The notes under the pieces were generated by a model that had not been told where the DNA came from, ran no database searches, and saw only the letters and a program-made list of their open reading frames with translations. The translations under genes were made by a program, and so were the position numbers. This document shows positions 60,892-64,000 of a stretch of DNA of 64,000 bases, one piece after another. The DNA lies in contig NZ_JARGNA010000003.1 of assembly GCF_030167905.1 (NCBI RefSeq), positions 1 to 64,000 of the forward strand. The letters run 5' to 3'. The DNA is from Flavobacterium terrisoli (lineage in GTDB: Bacteria > Bacteroidota > Bacteroidia > Flavobacteriales > Flavobacteriaceae). Position 1 is the stretch's first letter. Every line of letters starts with the position of its first letter.

Positions 60892-61659
60892 TTATAAATC
60901 TTCCCTGTTCTGTGCCTTTCTGATTTTCTTGAAAAGATTGGAAGAATACACAAAATCGGTAATGGCTTCATTATCGGTTTTGAAGATTTCTTTTTTGGTT
61001 CCTTCCCAGGCCAAAACACCTTCTTTGAGGAAAATAATCTTATCACCGATTTCCATCACCGAGTTCATATCGTGCGTATTGATGACAGTCGTGATGTTGT
61101 ATTCCAAGGTGATTTCGTGAATCAAATTATCAATAACTATAGCTGTTTTTGGATCAAGTCCCGAGTTTGGTTCGTCACAAAAAAGATACTTTGGATTGTT
61201 TACAATAGCTCTGGCAATCGCCACACGTTTTTGCATACCGCCCGAAATTTCAGAAGGTTTTTTATGATTGGCATTAATCAAATTCACACGGTTGATAACA
61301 AAATCCACGCGCTCCTTGATTTCAGCAGCCGTTTTATTGGTAAACATTTTCAATGGAAAACCTACATTTTCTTCCACCGTCATACTGTCAAAAAGCGCAC
61401 TTCCCTGAAATACCATTCCAATTTCGGTACGCAAAGTTCTCTTTTCATCCGGCGTTAAATCAGAATAAATCCTGCCGTCAAAAGCAATCGTGCCTTTATC
61501 AGGTGAATGAATTCCAAGCAAACTCTTGAGCAATACTGTTTTTCCCGAGCCACTTTGGCCAATGATCAAATTGGTTTTTCCGGTATCAAAAACGGTCGAA
61601 ATCCCTTTTAATACCTTGCTGTCTCCAAATGACTTTTCGATGTTTTTTACTTCTATCAT
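60892..61659 (-). CDS. mlaF: ABC transporter ATP-binding protein, MlaF type
   Basis: 255 aa from ATG 61659, which begins MIEVKNIEKSFGDSKVLKGI; the longer frame to 61719 would overlap mlaE. Walker A is IIGQSGSGKTVLLKSL, signature ISGGMQKRVAIARAI, Walker B LFCDEPNSGLDP, and the H-loop INTHDMNSV. It powers phospholipid or sterol-like lipid movement between membranes with MlaE. Its start overlaps the mlaE stop by one base (TAATG). Confidence 0.92.
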   Translation of the reverse strand: MIEVKNIEKSFGDSKVLKGISTVFDTGKTNLIIGQSGSGKTVLLKSLLGIHSPDKGTIAFDGRIYSDLTPDEKRTLRTEIGMVFQGSALFDSMTVEENVGFPLKMFTNKTAAEIKERVDFVINRVNLINANHKKPSEISGGMQKRVAIARAIVNNPKYLFCDEPNSGLDPKTAIVIDNLIHEITLEYNITTVINTHDMNSVMEIGDKIIFLKEGVLAWEGTKKEIFKTDNEAITDFVYSSNLFKKIRKAQNREDL

Positions 61660-62405
61660 TAGGTCAAAAGTAATTGCGTTAATATATAATTGGCCAAAAT
61701 AATAGTCACTGAGGTCCATACAAAGGAAACCGTACTGGCTTTACCAACTTCCAGAGCGCCGCCTTTCATATAATAGCCGTGAAACGATGGAATCGTGGCC
61801 AATATCATAGCAAAGACAAAGGTTTTGATAAAGGCATAGGCAATATGAAACGGAATAAATTCCTGTTGTATTCCGGTAACGAATTCATTACTCGAAGCAA
61901 ATCCGCCATAAACACAGGCAATCCAACCGCCGAAAACGCCGAGGAACATTGCAATTCCAATCACAAACGGATAGAGTAACAGCGCTATTATTTTGGGGAA
62001 AACCAAATAGTTTAGTGAATTCACACCCATTACTTCCAAAGCGTCAATTTGCTCCGTAACTCGCATTGTTCCTATGCTTGAGGTGATAAATGAACCCATT
62101 TTTCCCGCCATAATGATGGAAATGAATGTTGGGGCAAATTCTAAGATTACCGATTGTCTGGTTGCAAAACCGATGAGGTATTTCGGAATTAACGGATTGG
62201 TTAGGTTCAATGCCGTCTGGATGGAAACTACGCCACCAACAAAGAACGAAATGAAACAAACAATCCCAAGCGAATCAATGATTAAATCATCAATTTCCTT
62301 AAAAATTAATTGCCTCATGGCCGACCATTTCGTGGGTTTGTTGAATACTTCTTTCAACATCAAGAAATATTTTCCTATTTGCGACAAATAGCGGACTAAC
62401 ATCAT
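61659..62405 (-). CDS. mlaE: ABC transporter permease, MlaE type
   Basis: 248 aa, about five TM helices. Family signature region LEFAPTFISIIMAGKMGSFI then TSSIGTMRVTEQIDALEVMG (the coupling helix facing MlaF). Partner of MlaF in maintaining outer-membrane lipid asymmetry. An MCE-domain partner (MlaD) is not in the window. Confidence 0.92.
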   Translation of the reverse strand: MMLVRYLSQIGKYFLMLKEVFNKPTKWSAMRQLIFKEIDDLIIDSLGIVCFISFFVGGVVSIQTALNLTNPLIPKYLIGFATRQSVILEFAPTFISIIMAGKMGSFITSSIGTMRVTEQIDALEVMGVNSLNYLVFPKIIALLLYPFVIGIAMFLGVFGGWIACVYGGFASSNEFVTGIQQEFIPFHIAYAFIKTFVFAMILATIPSFHGYYMKGGALEVGKASTVSFVWTSVTIILANYILTQLLLT

Positions 62406-62449
62406 AGAATTAAAATATTGTCAAAAATAGTGATAATTAATTTGAAAAT

Positions 62450-62523
62450 GTACCAATTTGAAAATTTGAAAATCCTTTCACTTCAAGATTACTCGATTTT
62501 CAAATCTTCAAATCTTCAAATCC
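62450..62523. repeat. Short AT-rich repeats between mlaE and the glycosyltransferase
   Basis: Runs of TTTGAAAAT and of TCAAATCTTCAAATCTTCAA in inverse sense. They can form an imperfect long hairpin and probably end both transcripts. Not a CRISPR: no unique spacers and units under 10 bp. Confidence 0.4.
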
Positions 62524-63372
62524 TCAAATCAACTTTTCTTTCATCTTTTTCCAACGATAACTGCGGATGAATTGCGCTTGTTCTTTGGTCACCAATAACG
62601 GTTTATTAGCCGATTTGGCTTTCCAAAACCCCTTGATATAATCTAAGAACAATAATGGTTTTCCTTTTCGCATCGCGAGTTTGAGTGAGGCAATGGATGT
62701 AATGACAAATCCATAACCCAAAGAATAAAAAGCTTCACCTTGTTTGTAACGCGCTGTTTTATTGTAATTGGCTCCGGTAGGTTTGAGGTGTTTTACTTTT
62801 AAGGTTTCATCGGTTACGACTTTCCAGTCGTAGAATTTGCAGAGGAGTTCGTCAACGGTGTCCCAACCCATGGCCGGTTTTAATCCGCCGATTTGCTCGA
62901 AAGTTTCCTTTCGATAGGCTTTAAATGCACCGCGGATGTGGTCTTTGTCGGTTAGGTTTTCAAGTATCCAGTCGCCATTTTTTTCGATGTAGGCAAAGCC
63001 GCCAACCATTCCGATTTTGTCATCTGATTGGAAATGTTTGATAATCGTTTCAAAATAGTTTGGAGGAAAAATCAAATCGGCATCAGCTTTGACAATCAAA
63101 TCATAATTGTTATCTAAAGTTTCCAATCCTTTTTGAAACGCCTGAATCACTTTGCTTCCGGGCAAATGGATCGTGTCGGAAGTTTTATTGACCAAAGAAA
63201 TCCACGGCTGTTTTTCGGCGAAAGCCAAAACAATTTCAGCAGTTTTATCAGTAGAATTATCATTCACAATCACGGCTTTGGCTGGCAAAACAGTTTGTTC
63301 CACCAATGACTGCAAAGTCAAAGCCATAAAAGCTTCTTCGTTGTGCGCCGGAATGACAATGTAGTAGTTCAT
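62524..63372 (-). CDS. Glycosyltransferase family 2
   Basis: 282 aa. It begins MNYYIVIPAHNEEAFMALTL, then AVIVNDNSTDKTAEIVLAFA and the DxD-type metal site VKADADLIFPPNYFE (about 93-107), VGGFAYIEKNGDW, and an acceptor-side WDTVDELLCKFYDW. It uses a nucleotide-sugar donor; the acceptor is unknown. Its start overlaps the methyltransferase stop by one base, so both act in the same surface-polysaccharide unit. Confidence 0.92.
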   Translation of the reverse strand: MNYYIVIPAHNEEAFMALTLQSLVEQTVLPAKAVIVNDNSTDKTAEIVLAFAEKQPWISLVNKTSDTIHLPGSKVIQAFQKGLETLDNNYDLIVKADADLIFPPNYFETIIKHFQSDDKIGMVGGFAYIEKNGDWILENLTDKDHIRGAFKAYRKETFEQIGGLKPAMGWDTVDELLCKFYDWKVVTDETLKVKHLKPTGANYNKTARYKQGEAFYSLGYGFVITSIASLKLAMRKGKPLLFLDYIKGFWKAKSANKPLLVTKEQAQFIRSYRWKKMKEKLI

Positions 63373-63896
63373 TATTTTTCCTTTTCAGCGTAAACCAAAT
63401 AATACCTTGGCGTAATCCATCGTAGTAATGGACGGAAACCCAATTTCTTCACCGGATGGGTGAACTTCACGCGGTCCACAATTTTAAAACCAGCCTTTTC
63501 CAAAAGCCAGTCGAGCTGCCAATCTTCAAATTCGTGGTAATGCCTGTCCCACATGTCGGTTTTGCTTCGGTAAGCCGGAGAAAACCACAAGCGTAACGGA
63601 ATCGAGATAAGAACTTTGTCGGCTTTTACGTTTTGTAAAACGGTATAGGGATTGAGTAAATGTTCGAAGATTTCAAATGCGGTAAACACTTCGTAGCTTT
63701 CACTTTGCAACGCCGATTGGTCATTGTCAACATCTTCGCCTTTGGTATTTTTAACGGTATAGCCATTGTCTTCCATGATTTTGGAAAACGGATTGGGCAC
63801 ACCTAAATCCAAAATAGTTTCAGAAGTAGTGATGTGTTTTTTTAAAAACTGTAAGGTAATGTTAAAGCGCTTACTCGGGTATGTCTTCTCGTACAT
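63372..63896 (-). CDS. Class I SAM-dependent methyltransferase
   Basis: 174 aa. The N-terminal motif ETILDLGVPNPFSKIMEDN is an altered glycine-rich motif I. A partner motif in VFTAFEIFEHLLNPYTVLQN (HL-P as in UbiG-like enzymes) follows, then VLISIPLRLWFSPAYRSKTD, and a C-terminal WITPRYYLVYAEKEK. It probably methylates a lipid- or sugar-linked intermediate, coupled to the glycosyltransferase by one-base overlap. Confidence 0.82.
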   Translation of the reverse strand: MYEKTYPSKRFNITLQFLKKHITTSETILDLGVPNPFSKIMEDNGYTVKNTKGEDVDNDQSALQSESYEVFTAFEIFEHLLNPYTVLQNVKADKVLISIPLRLWFSPAYRSKTDMWDRHYHEFEDWQLDWLLEKAGFKIVDRVKFTHPVKKLGFRPLLRWITPRYYLVYAEKEK

Positions 63897-63941
63897 TGGT
63901 TAGGTTTGCAAAGTTTATGGTTGCAAAGTTAACAAAGTTAA

Positions 63942-64000
63942 TTACATTCTGTAGACTATCGCATTCACATTCATTCCCGCGCCAACCGAAGCAAAAAGTA
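63942..64000 (-). CDS. Ketoacyl-ACP synthase III-like protein, 3' end only
   Basis: The last 18 codons plus stop are visible: LFASVGAGMNVNAIVYRM. The AGMN pattern near a hydrophobic end matches 3-oxoacyl-ACP synthase III (FabH-like) enzymes. The body lies beyond the right edge of the window. Confidence 0.6.
   Translation of the reverse strand, partial: LFASVGAGMNVNAIVYRM

Noticed and set aside
62450-62523. CRISPR array
   Set aside because: Units are under 10 bp with no unique spacers, and no cas gene is present anywhere in the window.

Overview
The window reads as a chromosomal segment of a member of the Bacteroidota, most likely Flavobacteriaceae and close to Flavobacterium. The signs are low GC, promoters of the TTG-N17-23-TAnnTTTG type, almost no Shine-Dalgarno sequences, two type IX secretion (T9SS) substrates including one with a gliding-motility C-terminal domain, ExbB/ExbD/TonB, and RteC plus a CTnDOT-type tyrosine integrase. 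No species can be named from sequence alone.

Layout. (A) Positions 1-16.9 kb hold a leftward, tightly packed copper/silver (heavy-metal) resistance array. From promoter-proximal to distal it encodes a Cys-rich small protein, HMA and DUF3347 proteins, a YncE-like propeller lipoprotein, a TlpA thioredoxin, an outer-membrane protein, a methyltransferase, a haem-binding protein and a CusA split by one in-frame stop. TolC, two CusB-like adaptors, a nuclease-like protein, an AraC regulator with a metal-binding N-terminus and a CopA P-type ATPase cut by the window edge follow. (B) Positions 17-29.4 kb hold a leftward defence-like cargo. It has a DNA methyltransferase, an AlbA/GHKL ATPase, an SF2 helicase, a T5orf172 (GIY-YIG) nuclease, a two-TM protein and a second GIY-YIG nuclease. 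Distal to these is a nucleotidyltransferase-HEPN gene with two small paralogous genes. An XRE regulator and a GGCT-like gene lie upstream. (C) Positions 29.4-29.8 kb lack a convincing protein gene. They carry a well-formed promoter, a tRNA-like 3' structure and a strong terminator, so I predict a non-coding RNA of about 335 nt. (D) Positions 29.8-36.5 kb hold the element's own functions: a DnaC-like ATPase, an HTH replication-type protein, an excisionase-like HTH protein, a TPR-AraC regulator, RteC and the integrase. The integrase lies next to the 3' end of tRNA-Val(TAC), the likely integration point. (E) Positions 36.7-64 kb are ordinary chromosome: folC, exbB/exbD/tonB, glutamate dehydrogenase, TPR regulators, anmK, acyl-CoA dehydrogenase, a Crp/Fnr regulator, a run of small housekeeping genes, mannose-1-phosphate guanylyltransferase, a large gliding-type T9SS protein, mlaF/mlaE, a glycosyltransferase, a methyltransferase and the 3' end of a ketoacyl-ACP synthase III-like gene.

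I interpret A-D as one or more stacked integrative islands entering at tRNA-Val, with metal resistance and phage-defence cargo. The far end is not visible, and I found no direct repeat of the tRNA end inside the window. The best candidates for something undescribed are the methyltransferase/AlbA/helicase/T5orf172 cassette with its two accessory genes, the NTase-HEPN trio, and the predicted RNA with the tRNA-like end.
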